Assembly (NCBI GenBank): GCA_014802105.1
Contig: JAAVCX010000009.1
Span: 38,967-102,966, forward strand
Source of the DNA: Bacteroides sp.
GTDB taxonomy: Bacteria; Bacteroidota; Bacteroidia; Bacteroidales; Muribaculaceae
Direction of reading: 5' to 3'
DNA: 64,000 nucleotides
The position numbers and the translations under genes are program-made. Below the pieces are notes generated by a model. The model was given only the letters and a program-made list of their open reading frames with translations. It was not told the DNA's origin and did no database searches. Below are positions 54,254-63,198 of the stretch, piece after piece; positions within the stretch are counted from its first letter, which is position 1, and each line of letters begins with the position of its first letter.

Positions 54254-55135
54254 TCACTGTCGGTGGAGCTGATCGTAGGTCAGCGACAGGTAACGGTTGC
54301 AGGCCATTGCCGAGGCTATCAGGCAGATCACTATACCGGTCGCGATCATGGCAAACATCACTGCGCCTAAATGGTTCCAGTCGATCAGCGGGGCTAAGCT
54401 GCTCTCGAGCCTCATGGTGCCTGTCACTGTGAGCAGGAGCAGAGCCGAGCCAAGGATGCCTGAAACCGTGCCGTTGATCAGGCTCTCGGTCATGAACGGG
54501 CGTCTGATAAAACCCGGGGTGGCACCGACGAGCTGCATGGTGTTGATGATAAATCTACGGGAATAGACAGTGAGTCTCACTGTGTTGAAAATCAATACAA
54601 ACGACACTATCAGCAACGCGGCGGCCACTCCAGTCAGTGTTAGGGTGACGCTACGGAGCGTTGACCCGACATTGTCGATCAGGTCGTTATGTACTTTGAC
54701 TTCGCTGACCTCAGGCATCAGCACTATGGGAGCTGCCAGAACGGCTATGCTGTCGGCCGAGGCATACTCGGGCTTTACTTTAACCTCGAGCTCGGCTGTG
54801 AAGGGATTGACTCCGGCAAGTGAGAGTATGTCTTCATCTTCACCGATCATTTTCTGCCATCGGTCAAGTATATCCTGAGGGGTGGAGTAGACTGTCGAGC
54901 TCACGGCATCGGCACGACGCAGTCCGTCGGTGATGCGGGCTATGTTTTCGGCCGTGACCTCCTCGTCAAATATCACTACAAAACCGACATTGTCCATCAC
55001 GCTGCATGTCAGCCGATGGGTGACAATCCCTACCATGGCCGCCAGACCAAGCAGGAACAACACGAGCGAGACCGACACCACCGCAGTGGCACGGGTGCTG
55101 AAAAGTGGCAGGTAATGAAAGCGCTTCTCTCCCAT
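54254..55135 (-). CDS. ftsX: Cell division protein FtsX (permease-like)
   Basis: A 293-residue FtsX protein. One membrane segment near residue 25 (VVSVSLVLFLLGLAAMVGIV), a periplasmic domain of ~110 residues, and three further membrane segments fit the FtsX fold. ATPIVLMPEVSEVKVHNDLI-type sequence appears as LMPEVSEVKVHNDLIDNVGS in the periplasmic part. It normally partners FtsE to control peptidoglycan hydrolases; ftsE is not adjacent here. The ATG at 55135 (MGEKRFHYLPL) was preferred to an upstream ATG that would pass the promoter region. Confidence 0.9.
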   Translation of the reverse strand: MGEKRFHYLPLFSTRATAVVSVSLVLFLLGLAAMVGIVTHRLTCSVMDNVGFVVIFDEEVTAENIARITDGLRRADAVSSTVYSTPQDILDRWQKMIGEDEDILSLAGVNPFTAELEVKVKPEYASADSIAVLAAPIVLMPEVSEVKVHNDLIDNVGSTLRSVTLTLTGVAAALLIVSFVLIFNTVRLTVYSRRFIINTMQLVGATPGFIRRPFMTESLINGTVSGILGSALLLLTVTGTMRLESSLAPLIDWNHLGAVMFAMIATGIVICLIASAMACNRYLSLTYDQLHRQ

Positions 55136-55152
55136 GTTATTAAAAATTGTTG

Positions 55153-55184
55153 CAAAATTACTGTGTCTTAGACTCCTTGTCAAG
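55153..55184 (-). promoter_or_regulatory. Promoter of the ftsX-uppP-queA series
   Basis: The minus strand reads CTTG (55181-55184), a 20-bp spacer, and TAATTTTG (55153-55160), 17 bp before the ftsX ATG. Confidence 0.6.
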
Positions 55185-55215
55185 TGTTTTAACCATTTTT
55201 TAACAATGGTGAGTG

Positions 55216-55246
55216 TTTGTTTTTCCTCCGGCCTTGTTTATCTTTG
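55216..55246 (+). promoter_or_regulatory. Promoter of the GH31 gene
   Basis: TTTG (55216-55219), a 19-bp spacer and TATCTTTG (55239-55246) match the Bacteroidetes promoter consensus in full. The leader would be about 20 nt. Confidence 0.75.
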
Positions 55247-55273
55247 TGAATACTTACCCAATTGATATAATAT

Positions 55274-57646
55274 ATGAGATTGTTTCCATCGGCTTTCACG
55301 GTAGTTGCGATGCTTGCCGTGCCGCCCTTATCTGTTGACGCGCAGACTATCAGTGTCACTACGCCTCAGGGTCGCCATGTGAGAGTGTCGACCCTCACCC
55401 CCGACATCATCCGTGTCGAGAATTTTCCCGAGGGTTCAGTCCCCTCGGCTACCCTTGATAACGCACCGTCGCCGACCGACGTCTCGGCCCGGATGCACAC
55501 CATCGGCAATCACCACTTCATGACTACCTCTGCCGGTGTCACGGCTGTTGTATCGTCAGAGACCGGAGCGGTGACTATCGATGGAGGCAAAGGGCGACTG
55601 ATCACCGACTCGGGTCTGCGCGCTCAGCGCGACGGAAAGCAGTCGCTCTACCTATCGGTCGACGGAGGCTCGGGAGCTTTCTATGGAGCCGGTGAGCGCG
55701 GCTACAGTTTCAACCTGGCTGGTGATACCCTGGTGATGTATAACAAGCAGAACTATGGCTATCGTGCGGGAGAGGAACGTATCAGGCAGATGAATATCAC
55801 GATGCCTCTATTCCTGAGCCCCGATGGCTACGCCGTGGTCTTTGACGACTATGGGGCGGCTACCATGACCATGACCGATCCTATAATCTACACCACCGAG
55901 AGCCGCGAGCCGGTTTCCTATTATTATGTCAATTCTGAGGGCTCGCTGGCATCGCTTGTCCCGACTCTGACCACTCTGACCGGCCGTCAGGAACTTCCTC
56001 CGCTATGGTCTCTCGGATATATCACATCAAAGTATGGCTACCGCACCCAGGACGAGACCATCGGTGTGGTCGATACGCTCAAACGGGCGGGTTATCCTGT
56101 CGACGGAGTGGTGCTCGATCTCTACTGGTATGGCAAGGAGGAGGATATGGGACGCTTGGCCTGGGATCCGATCCAGTGGCCCGACCATAAGAAGATGCTG
56201 ACCGACCTTAAGGCCAAGGGGGTGAACACGGTGTTGATCTCCCAGCCCTACGTCCTGCGCAACGGAGCCGGGGTCGATAATTATAATGAATTGTCCTCGC
56301 GCGGACTTCTGCTCCCCGACTCGGCAGGCGGCACTCAGGAGGTCACGATATGGGTAGGAGAAGGTGGAATGTTTGATATGAGCAATCCGGCCACCCGTCA
56401 GTGGCTTGCCGACCGTTACCGACAGCTTACCCTCGAGGGGGTCGGCGGCTGGTGGGGTGATCTCGGAGAGCCTGAGGTTCATCCCGAGAGCGGCGTCCAT
56501 GCCAACGGACTGCCGACACGTCTCTATCACAACCGTTATGGCAATGACTGGAGTTCGATCATTCATTCCCTATATAAGAAGGAGTTTCCCTCGACTCGTC
56601 TGATGACCATGATGCGCGGAGGCACCACAGGACTTCAGCAGTATAGTGTGTTCCCCTGGTCGACCGACGTCTCACGCTCGTGGGAGGGTCTGCAGCCTCA
56701 GATCACCATCATGCTTAATTCGGGACTCTCGGGTCTGGGATATATGAGTCACGACGTGGGCGGTTTCGCTATCGACGAGAGTATGCCCTACGACCCTGAG
56801 CTCTATGTGCGCTGGCTTCAGCTCGGCACATTCTCGCCCGTGCTCCGCACCCACTCCCAACAGACTGCCGAGCCTTACAAGTATCCCGATCAGCAGTCCA
56901 TCATCCTGCCGCTGATCAGGGAGCGCTACCGCTGGTTGCCCTACAATTATACTCTGGCTTACGAGAATGCCTCTGAGGGTTTGCCTCTTGTGCGTCCTCT
57001 CAATTTCTATACACCCGGCTCGGCCGAGCTTGACGATGTCACTGACGAATACCTCTGGGGACGCGATCTTCTGGTCGCTCCGGTGCTCACTCAGGGTGCT
57101 ACCGAGCGTAGCGTGACTTTCCCTCAGGGAGAGTGGGTCGACATGCTCAACCCATCAGGGCCGGTCTATCATGGAGGTGAGACTATCAGCTATCAGGCGC
57201 CGCTCGAGGTGCTCCCGCTCTTTGTCAGAGCCGGAAGTTTCATTCCACTGGCCGACTATCCGATGGAGAATACCGGCGACTTCCTCACCGACCGCTATAC
57301 GATCAGTTACTATCCTGTCAATGGCCGTAGCTCCTACACGCTCTATCAGGACGATCTCAGTTCGACCGGCTCGCTTGAGAGAGATGAGTATCGACTCATA
57401 ACCTTCAGCGGCGATGCCGATGCCCGCTCGATAGAGATCGATGTGACCTCGACAGGCATCTATCCCGGCGCGGCCGATAAGATAGATCTGTCGTTTGTAG
57501 TCAACCGTGTCGGGGGCCGGCCGGCTTCTGTCAAGGTCAACGGCAACACTCTCGACGGCTGGACTTACGATCAGTCACAGAAAACACTCGCCTTGCCTGT
57601 CGTCTACAATCCGTCGGAAAATCTGGTAATCACTATTTCATTGTAG
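55274..57646 (+). CDS. Glycoside hydrolase family 31 (alpha-glucosidase-like)
   Basis: A 790-residue secreted enzyme; the signal peptide ends near LSVDAQ. A beta-sandwich N-domain is followed by a barrel with PPLWSLGYITSKYGYRTQDE and VVLDLYWYGKEEDMGRLAWD. The nucleophile is Asp396 in WWGDLGEPE, and the acid/base is expected at Asp465 in PWSTDVSRSW. YMSHDVGGFAIDESMPYDPE follows, typical of GH31. It most likely cuts alpha-glucosidic bonds of starch-derived oligosaccharides; other alpha-glycosidase specificities exist in the family. It is a single gene with a textbook promoter and its own terminator. Confidence 0.92.
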   Translation: MRLFPSAFTVVAMLAVPPLSVDAQTISVTTPQGRHVRVSTLTPDIIRVENFPEGSVPSATLDNAPSPTDVSARMHTIGNHHFMTTSAGVTAVVSSETGAVTIDGGKGRLITDSGLRAQRDGKQSLYLSVDGGSGAFYGAGERGYSFNLAGDTLVMYNKQNYGYRAGEERIRQMNITMPLFLSPDGYAVVFDDYGAATMTMTDPIIYTTESREPVSYYYVNSEGSLASLVPTLTTLTGRQELPPLWSLGYITSKYGYRTQDETIGVVDTLKRAGYPVDGVVLDLYWYGKEEDMGRLAWDPIQWPDHKKMLTDLKAKGVNTVLISQPYVLRNGAGVDNYNELSSRGLLLPDSAGGTQEVTIWVGEGGMFDMSNPATRQWLADRYRQLTLEGVGGWWGDLGEPEVHPESGVHANGLPTRLYHNRYGNDWSSIIHSLYKKEFPSTRLMTMMRGGTTGLQQYSVFPWSTDVSRSWEGLQPQITIMLNSGLSGLGYMSHDVGGFAIDESMPYDPELYVRWLQLGTFSPVLRTHSQQTAEPYKYPDQQSIILPLIRERYRWLPYNYTLAYENASEGLPLVRPLNFYTPGSAELDDVTDEYLWGRDLLVAPVLTQGATERSVTFPQGEWVDMLNPSGPVYHGGETISYQAPLEVLPLFVRAGSFIPLADYPMENTGDFLTDRYTISYYPVNGRSSYTLYQDDLSSTGSLERDEYRLITFSGDADARSIEIDVTSTGIYPGAADKIDLSFVVNRVGGRPASVKVNGNTLDGWTYDQSQKTLALPVVYNPSENLVITISL

Positions 57647-57657
57647 AAACCGCTTGT

Positions 57658-57699
57658 CCTCTGTCGGTACGGGAAGATTTTCCTGGCGTCCGACAGGGG
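57658..57699 (+). terminator. Terminator after GH31
   Basis: CCTCTGTCGG and CCGACAGGGG pair (one mismatch) around an inner GGGAA/TTTCC stem, 12 bp after the stop. The T run is short. Confidence 0.5.
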
Positions 57700-57717
57700 A
57701 TTATCGGAGTTTTTAGC

Positions 57718-57725
57718 TATCTTTG
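57718..57725 (+). promoter_or_regulatory. -7 element of cdsA
   Basis: TATCTTTG is a full match, 19 bp before the cdsA ATG. The -33 position lacks an exact TTTG. Confidence 0.5.
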
Positions 57726-57744
57726 TGGTGAAACTTTTCCGCTG

Positions 57745-58602
57745 ATGAAAAATCTTGTCAAACGTACACTCACAGGAGTGCTCTATGTGGCGCTGATAGT
57801 AGGCGCCGTGATGCTCGGCGGCTGGTGGTTTGTAGTGCTCTTCGCGCTATTCACGCTGCTTGCTGTCAATGAGTTTGCCAATATCACCAACGCTGCGGCC
57901 GGTGGTGAGAATGTCATAACGCTGATCACCGATATGGCCGGGGCACTGATACTTTTCGGAGGTATTACACTCGTCAATCTCCCGCTGCTCACCCCCCACA
58001 CCTCGGCGGTTCTCGGCGGCACGTTCCTGGCGGTCTATCTGCTATATCTTGTGATCAGGCCCGTGATACAGCTTTACAGCCACGAGGGCTCGCCGCTCGC
58101 CAATCTTGCCTATTCCTATATGGGCCAGATCTATATAGCTCTGCCGCTTGGCCTCATGTCGATGTATAACACGCTGCCCGACGGGCGCGCGCTGTTGCTG
58201 GCGATGTTTGTCATGATCTGGCTCAGCGACACCGGCGCTTTCTGTGTGGGCTCGCTGATGGGGCGTCACAAACTCTTTTCCCGCATCTCTCCGGCCAAGA
58301 CCTGGGAGGGTTTTGCGGGTGGAGCCGTCTTTGTAGTGGTCTCGGCAGTCGTTATGAAATACTGTTTCGGACAGTGGTTCACCGAGACCTCCCTCGCTAC
58401 TCTCTGTGGCATGGGACTGACGGTGGCTGTCTTCGCTACTTGGGGCGATCTCGTCGAGTCGCTTATCAAGCGCACACTCGGAGTCAAAGACTCGGGCAAT
58501 ATCCTGCCGGGCCACGGCGGCATCCTTGACCGTATCGATTCCCTGTTGCTGGTTATTCCTGCCTCGTTGATCTATTTGGTGATACTCAGAATATTTGCCT
58601 GA
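57745..58602 (+). CDS. cdsA: Phosphatidate cytidylyltransferase
   Basis: A 285-residue inner-membrane enzyme with about eight hydrophobic segments that makes CDP-diacylglycerol for phospholipids. MFVMIWLSDTGAFCVGSLMG, FSRISPAKTWEGFAGG and the signature LVESLIKRTLGVKDSGNILP followed by GHGGILDRIDSLL, with its conserved aspartates, are seen near residues 150-270. The next gene starts 38 bp downstream and could be co-transcribed. Confidence 0.95.
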   Translation: MKNLVKRTLTGVLYVALIVGAVMLGGWWFVVLFALFTLLAVNEFANITNAAAGGENVITLITDMAGALILFGGITLVNLPLLTPHTSAVLGGTFLAVYLLYLVIRPVIQLYSHEGSPLANLAYSYMGQIYIALPLGLMSMYNTLPDGRALLLAMFVMIWLSDTGAFCVGSLMGRHKLFSRISPAKTWEGFAGGAVFVVVSAVVMKYCFGQWFTETSLATLCGMGLTVAVFATWGDLVESLIKRTLGVKDSGNILPGHGGILDRIDSLLLVIPASLIYLVILRIFA

Positions 58603-58640
58603 ACTGTAATAGCATCAGTTAACTTACAATTCTTATCATT

Positions 58641-60074
58641 ATGAAAATATTTCCGATAGGAGCGGCTCTTCTCGCGACAGCCACTCTCACTACCGCCTGC
58701 TCGCCCGGAAACGGTAACGCAGGAGCTTCGACCAACGATGATGTCATTCTTCACGCCTGGTCATGGTCGTTTGACACGATTGCCGCCAACATGAAAGATA
58801 TAGCCGAAGCCGGTTATACCTACGTGCAGACCTCCCCGGCCAATACCTGCTTTGTAGGCGAGGGGGGTGGCAAGGCCCTCTTCTCCCAGCCCGGTGACTC
58901 TGTGGCCGGTAAATGGTACTACTATTATCAGCCCACCGATTGGAAGATAGGCAACTATCTGCTGGGCTCGCGCGACCAGTTTGCCGCCATGATGGACAGT
59001 GCCGCCAAGTATAATGTCAAGGTCATTGTCGATGTGCTCCCCAACCACACGGCTGTCGATCACACAGCCGTGCTGCCCGATCTCGACAATGCCGTGGGCG
59101 GACATGCCAAGCTTTTCCATGCCAACGGTTTCAACGACATCACCGATTATAACGACCGTTATCAGTGTACTACCGGCATGATGGGAGGTCTCCCCGATGT
59201 CAACACCGAAAATCCCGATTTCCAGGCCTACTACATGACCTACGTCAATGATCTGCTCTCGCTTGGTGTCAAGGGTTTCCGTTACGACACTGCCAAACAT
59301 ATCGGTCTCCCCTCCGATCCTCTTGACTCGCTGGCTTCGCGCAACAATTTCTGGGACGTAGCCACCGGCCGTGAGGCTGTCAAGGGGGTCAGTCTCGCTG
59401 TGCCCCGCGACTCGCTCTTTATCTATGGAGAGGTGCTTCAGGATCGCAATGTCAAGGAGGAGGAGTATGCCGAATATGTCAATCTCACAGCCAGTGCCTA
59501 TGGACATGCTCTCCGCACAGTGCTTGACAAGGCCGATTTTATGGCTGATTCGCTTCTCTCATGGCACAATCCCGTTGCTCCCGAGCAGCTTGTGACCTGG
59601 GTGGAGTCTCACGACACTTATGCCAACGAGCATGAGAGTGCCCACCTCTCTGACGAGCAGATACGTATGGGGTGGGTATTCCTGACCGCCCGTCAGAACG
59701 GCACCCCTCTGTTCTTCAGCCGTCCGGCAGGCTCTACACGCGACAACTACTGGGGCAACAACCTCACCGGAGCACGTGGCAATGACGAGTTCCGCCACCC
59801 CGAGGTCGTGGCCGCCAACTATTTCCGCAAGGCTATGCACGGACGTCCCGAGACCGTGACAGCTAACGAGGCCGGCACAGTGATAGCCGTGCAGCGCGGC
59901 GAAGCCGGTGTGGCTCTGATCAATATCTCGGCTGCTCCCCAGGATTTCTCGTTGCCGTCCACTCTTCCCTCGGGAACTTATACCGACGGAGTCAATTCGT
60001 TCTCCTTCACCGTCAAGGGTGGCAAGATTTCGGGACATCTGCCCCCCTACACTTCAGCTATCCTGATCATCTGA
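58641..60074 (+). CDS. GH13 alpha-amylase-like lipoprotein
   Basis: A 477-residue lipoprotein with signal MKIFPIGAALLATATLTTAC (cysteine 20). VIVDVLPNHTAV is conserved region I. The nucleophile is Asp216 in GFRYDTAKHI, the acid/base Glu264 in YGEVLQ, and the third acid Asp325 in WVESHDTY. The residues after the cysteine (SPGNGNAG) lack an acidic export signal, so a periplasmic location is more likely than the surface. It probably hydrolyses alpha-1,4-glucans. It follows cdsA on the same strand. A strong hairpin follows the stop. Confidence 0.92.
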   Translation: MKIFPIGAALLATATLTTACSPGNGNAGASTNDDVILHAWSWSFDTIAANMKDIAEAGYTYVQTSPANTCFVGEGGGKALFSQPGDSVAGKWYYYYQPTDWKIGNYLLGSRDQFAAMMDSAAKYNVKVIVDVLPNHTAVDHTAVLPDLDNAVGGHAKLFHANGFNDITDYNDRYQCTTGMMGGLPDVNTENPDFQAYYMTYVNDLLSLGVKGFRYDTAKHIGLPSDPLDSLASRNNFWDVATGREAVKGVSLAVPRDSLFIYGEVLQDRNVKEEEYAEYVNLTASAYGHALRTVLDKADFMADSLLSWHNPVAPEQLVTWVESHDTYANEHESAHLSDEQIRMGWVFLTARQNGTPLFFSRPAGSTRDNYWGNNLTGARGNDEFRHPEVVAANYFRKAMHGRPETVTANEAGTVIAVQRGEAGVALINISAAPQDFSLPSTLPSGTYTDGVNSFSFTVKGGKISGHLPPYTSAILII

Positions 60075-60104
60075 CAGTGATCTGAGACAGAACGACAATA
60101 AACA

Positions 60105-60142
60105 CAGGCGCCTGACCACTGCTATGAGTGATCAGGCGCCTG
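60105..60142. terminator. Bidirectional terminator between GH13 and the NlpE-like gene
   Basis: CAGGCGCCTGACCACT and AGTGATCAGGCGCCTG pair with one mismatch. It lies between converging genes. Confidence 0.6.
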
Positions 60143-60166
60143 ATGTATAATGTTGTGTGGAGGGAA

Positions 60167-60637
60167 TTACTTCACGACAGTGAGGGTGTAATTGAGACCG
60201 GGAGCGTTGGGAGCCTCGAGTTCGGCATTTACGAGCACGATAGTGGAGTCGCTCTCTACGAGGAAGTAAGTCTCCTCGGCGCTCTGGCTCTCCTCAGTGA
60301 GTTTGAGGTACTGCTTGCCGTCCTTGGCGAAGCCTACGAAGTCACCTTCGCTCTTGAACTCCACTGAGTTGGCGGCCGAGTCGGTCACGAGATAAGTCTG
60401 CACGAGGTCATAGTCGCCCTTGATGCTGTCTTTGGAGTCGGAATAGTCGAGCTTGAGCAGATACTGGATACCGTCACAGTCAGCGGCGGGGAGCAGACCG
60501 GTGTAGACAACTTCGGTAGATGTTGCTGACTCTTCGGCGGCGCACTGTGCGTCGTCACACTTGCTTGCTTTGCCTGAGCAGGAAGCAGCCATCATGGCTA
60601 CGATTGCCGAGGCAAACATAATCATTGATTTTTTCAT
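60167..60637 (-). CDS. NlpE-like lipoprotein
   Basis: A 156-residue lipoprotein with signal MKKSMIMFASAIVAMMAASC (cysteine 20). YTGLLPAADCDGIQYLLKLD matches the NlpE N-terminal domain, whose usual form is LPCADCxGI; the first cysteine is alanine here. KSEGDFVGFAKDGKQYLKLT and YFLVESDSTIVLVN follow the family pattern. NlpE senses surface or lipoprotein-transport stress in E. coli; this protein has only the N-terminal domain, so signalling is uncertain. It has its own promoter with a long leader. Confidence 0.8.
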   Translation of the reverse strand: MKKSMIMFASAIVAMMAASCSGKASKCDDAQCAAEESATSTEVVYTGLLPAADCDGIQYLLKLDYSDSKDSIKGDYDLVQTYLVTDSAANSVEFKSEGDFVGFAKDGKQYLKLTEESQSAEETYFLVESDSTIVLVNAELEAPNAPGLNYTLTVVK

Positions 60638-60756
60638 AGTTTTATTAGTTAATACTAAGTATATATTGCAACAACATTGACAAGGCAAAAGTTCATTCAT
60701 GTTAAAAATATTTCAAAAATCTTGAAATTATATTGCCGTCATGTCTGTCAGGGTGG

Positions 60757-60788
60757 CAAAGATACATTAAAATTCAATAACTTCCAAA
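60757..60788 (-). promoter_or_regulatory. Promoter of the NlpE-like lipoprotein gene
   Basis: The minus strand reads TTTG (60785-60788), a 20-bp spacer and TATCTTTG (60757-60764). The leader to the ATG at 60637 would be about 110 nt. It is AT-rich with no ORF of note. Confidence 0.7.
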
Positions 60789-60926
60789 TGGTTACGGATT
60801 TCTCGATTTTTCGAAATGTTAATTAGTAATAAGCGTATATCAGTTAATTTCTTCAAGAGAGATGGTTTTTACTGACTTTTATGTAATTTCGCACGCTCAA
60901 AAATCCACTTTACTCTTACTGTTTTC

Positions 60927-62072
60927 ATGAAGAAAAGTCTTTTGTCCCTCGCAATAGTCACCTTTGCACTGGGTATCACGGAGTTTGGTATGATGGGTAT
61001 ACTTGAGGACGTGGCCCTCGGACTCGGTATATCCAACGTGCAGGCCGGACATTTCATCACGGCCTATTCAGTCGGTGTGGTCGTCGGGGCTCCGATGTTG
61101 ATAGTGTTGCGCCGGTGGCCTTTGCGCCGGTTGCTTCTCGCGTTGGTAGCAATAATGCTTGTAGGTAATCTCAGCGCATCTTGCTCGCCCGGTTATGTTA
61201 CGCTGCTGATCTCGCGTTTCTTCTCGGGGTTGCCCCACGGTGCTTTTTTCGGAGCGGCAGCTATCGTGGCCGAGCGTCTGGTTCCGGCCGGCCGTAAGGC
61301 CACGGCCGTAGCTGTCGTGGTTGGCGGCATGTCGGTGGCCAATGTTGTCGGCGTTCCTCTGGCTACATTTCTTGCCAACGTTCTGTCGTGGCGGTGTGCA
61401 TTTGTCAGTGTTGCCCTGTGTGCCCTGGTTGCTTTATGGGCTATCAGAAGATACGTGCCTGTCTTAGCTCCGTTGCCCGACACCGGTCTGAAAGGGCAGT
61501 TCCGTTTCCTGGCCGTCCCGGGGCCGTGGCTGGTCTACGCCGGAGTATTCTTCGGGCAGATGTCGGTCTATTGCTGGCTGAGCTATATCGCGCCAATGAT
61601 GACCCAGGTGACTCATTTTCCTCCGGCCGATCTGACTTGGATCATGATTGTGGTCGGCCTCGGCATGGTGGTGGGCAACGGTGTGTCGGGCAAACTTTCC
61701 GACCGCTACCCGGCGGCTCTGGTCACCGGGGTACTCGCGCTGTCATTGCTGGTGATCATGCCGTGTATCTACTTCTGCTCGGCTATGAAGGTTCCGACTG
61801 TCATCCTGGCTTTTCTGGCTCCTGCGGCCCTCTTCGGTATAGGTGGCCCTCTCCAGTATCTCATAGTGCGCTATGCCAAGGGTGGAGAGATGCTTGGTGG
61901 CGCGGGCATACAGATCGCCTTCAATGTGTCTAATGCTCTTGCCGCCTGGATCGGTGGAGTGGCTATCCATCTGGGCTACGGCTATGCTTCGCCGGCGCTC
62001 GTCGGACTGCCGTTTGCTCTGATCGGAGCCATAGCCCTCTTAGTGTTGTATAGAAAGTATAATCTCGATTGA
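60927..62072 (+). CDS. MFS transporter, AraJ/drug-efflux (DHA1) type
   Basis: A 381-residue inner-membrane protein with about 12 helices. MGILEDVALGLGISNVQAGH, AYSVGVVVGAPMLIV and SRFFSGLPHGAFFGAAAIVA are typical of the AraJ-like DHA1 group. The cytoplasmic loop 2-3 is RRWPLRRLLLAL. Proton-driven export of sugars, arabinose-like compounds or drugs is known for the family; the substrate here is not predictable. A near-match -7 TAATTTCG lies at 60884-60891. A strong terminator follows. Confidence 0.9.
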   Translation: MKKSLLSLAIVTFALGITEFGMMGILEDVALGLGISNVQAGHFITAYSVGVVVGAPMLIVLRRWPLRRLLLALVAIMLVGNLSASCSPGYVTLLISRFFSGLPHGAFFGAAAIVAERLVPAGRKATAVAVVVGGMSVANVVGVPLATFLANVLSWRCAFVSVALCALVALWAIRRYVPVLAPLPDTGLKGQFRFLAVPGPWLVYAGVFFGQMSVYCWLSYIAPMMTQVTHFPPADLTWIMIVVGLGMVVGNGVSGKLSDRYPAALVTGVLALSLLVIMPCIYFCSAMKVPTVILAFLAPAALFGIGGPLQYLIVRYAKGGEMLGGAGIQIAFNVSNALAAWIGGVAIHLGYGYASPALVGLPFALIGAIALLVLYRKYNLD

Positions 62073-62101
62073 GAGATACACATATTATATATAAGAAGTT
62101 A

Positions 62102-62146
62102 TATATAAGAAAAGATCCGCCTCTGTGACGGATCTCTTCTTATATA
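62102..62146. terminator. Bidirectional terminator between the MFS gene and ddh
   Basis: TATATAAGAA-A-AGATCCG pairs with CGGATCT-C-TTCTTATATA around an 11-bp loop. Two converging genes share it. Confidence 0.65.
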
Positions 62147-62183
62147 GTATTTATATTACATTCTCTCACTGACCGTGTCAGTT

Positions 62184-63080
62184 TCAGACGAGGTGAGCGA
62201 TGAGGTTCTCGCGATCGCCGGGGAGCAGGTCGATGACAGGTATCTCGACCATGGTATAGGCTCCGGGTGCCAGACGCATGGATGCGCGGGCTACTCCGAC
62301 GAGCAACTGTGCGGTGAGCGCGGGGTTGTTGATGCTCATGGTGAACTCAAAACGCTGGTTCTGAGTCTGGCCCGAGACACCCTTGCGTACCATGTGTACA
62401 CCGTGACCCATATCCTTGACAGCGTCTACGCTCTCGACCTCCATCACGTGGGTCTCGTCGCTTGCAAAATAGGGATCCTCCTTGACCGCCTTGGCCACTT
62501 CCTCGAGGCTGGCACCGGGCAGCAGTTCTACATAGACCATGCGGCGGTGCATGCCGTCACCCTTAGGCATAGTCATTGAAAGAGCGTTCTTGACCCCGGG
62601 CTTTGACTTCACACAGACGGTGTGGCCCATGCTCATGCCGGGGCCGAAATTTGTGTGGGTCAGTCCCTTGGGAGCAGCAGCCTCCATGAGCGTGCGCACG
62701 ATGGAGTCGCTTCCGGGATCCCAGCCGGCCGAGATCACCGACACCTTGCCGGCTGCCTTGGCTGCCTTGTCGAGCGAACGGCGCAGGGAGACAATCTGAG
62801 TGTGTATATCGAAGCTGTCGACTGTGTTGATGCCCATAGCCAGAAACTCCAGCGCATACTTCTCGACCTCACGTGTCGGAGTGCAGAGGATTGCCACATC
62901 TACATGACCGAGCTCGCGGATGTCGGTCACTACGGGGTAGGGGGTGAGTTCAAGAGGCTTCTCGCCGGCCGAGCGACGCACCACTCCGGCTATCTCCATG
63001 TCGGGAGCGGTCTCGAGAGTCTGGATTGTAAACTTGCCTATGTTGCCGTATCCGACTACGGCTGCACGAATCTTAGTCAT
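62184..63080 (-). CDS. ddh: Meso-diaminopimelate dehydrogenase
   Basis: A 298-residue NADPH-dependent enzyme that forms meso-diaminopimelate in one step for lysine and peptidoglycan. AAVVGYGNIGKFTIQTLETA is the nucleotide-binding start. VDSFDIHTQI, SAGWDPGSDSIVRTLMEAAA and THTNFGPGMSMGHTVCVKS are active-site signatures of Ddh. Gene length matches the family (about 300-326). It stands alone between the MFS gene and acetate kinase. Confidence 0.95.
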   Translation of the reverse strand: MTKIRAAVVGYGNIGKFTIQTLETAPDMEIAGVVRRSAGEKPLELTPYPVVTDIRELGHVDVAILCTPTREVEKYALEFLAMGINTVDSFDIHTQIVSLRRSLDKAAKAAGKVSVISAGWDPGSDSIVRTLMEAAAPKGLTHTNFGPGMSMGHTVCVKSKPGVKNALSMTMPKGDGMHRRMVYVELLPGASLEEVAKAVKEDPYFASDETHVMEVESVDAVKDMGHGVHMVRKGVSGQTQNQRFEFTMSINNPALTAQLLVGVARASMRLAPGAYTMVEIPVIDLLPGDRENLIAHLV

Positions 63081-63127
63081 TCCTTAGAAATTATTATAGT
63101 GTTAGGAAAAGTGTTGAATGTGAGAAA

Positions 63128-63179
63128 GACCTCAGCGCCACCTCTCCCGCCGTCGGGATGGGAGAGGGGCGCTCAGGTC
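63128..63179 (-). terminator. Terminator after ackA
   Basis: AGCGCC-A-CCTCTCCC pairs with GGGAGAGG-G-GCGCT, with a further GACCT/AGGTC extension. On the minus strand it runs into TCTTTCTC, 20 bp after the ackA stop. Confidence 0.55.
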
Positions 63180-63198
63180 CTGAAATGTCATTGGAATA

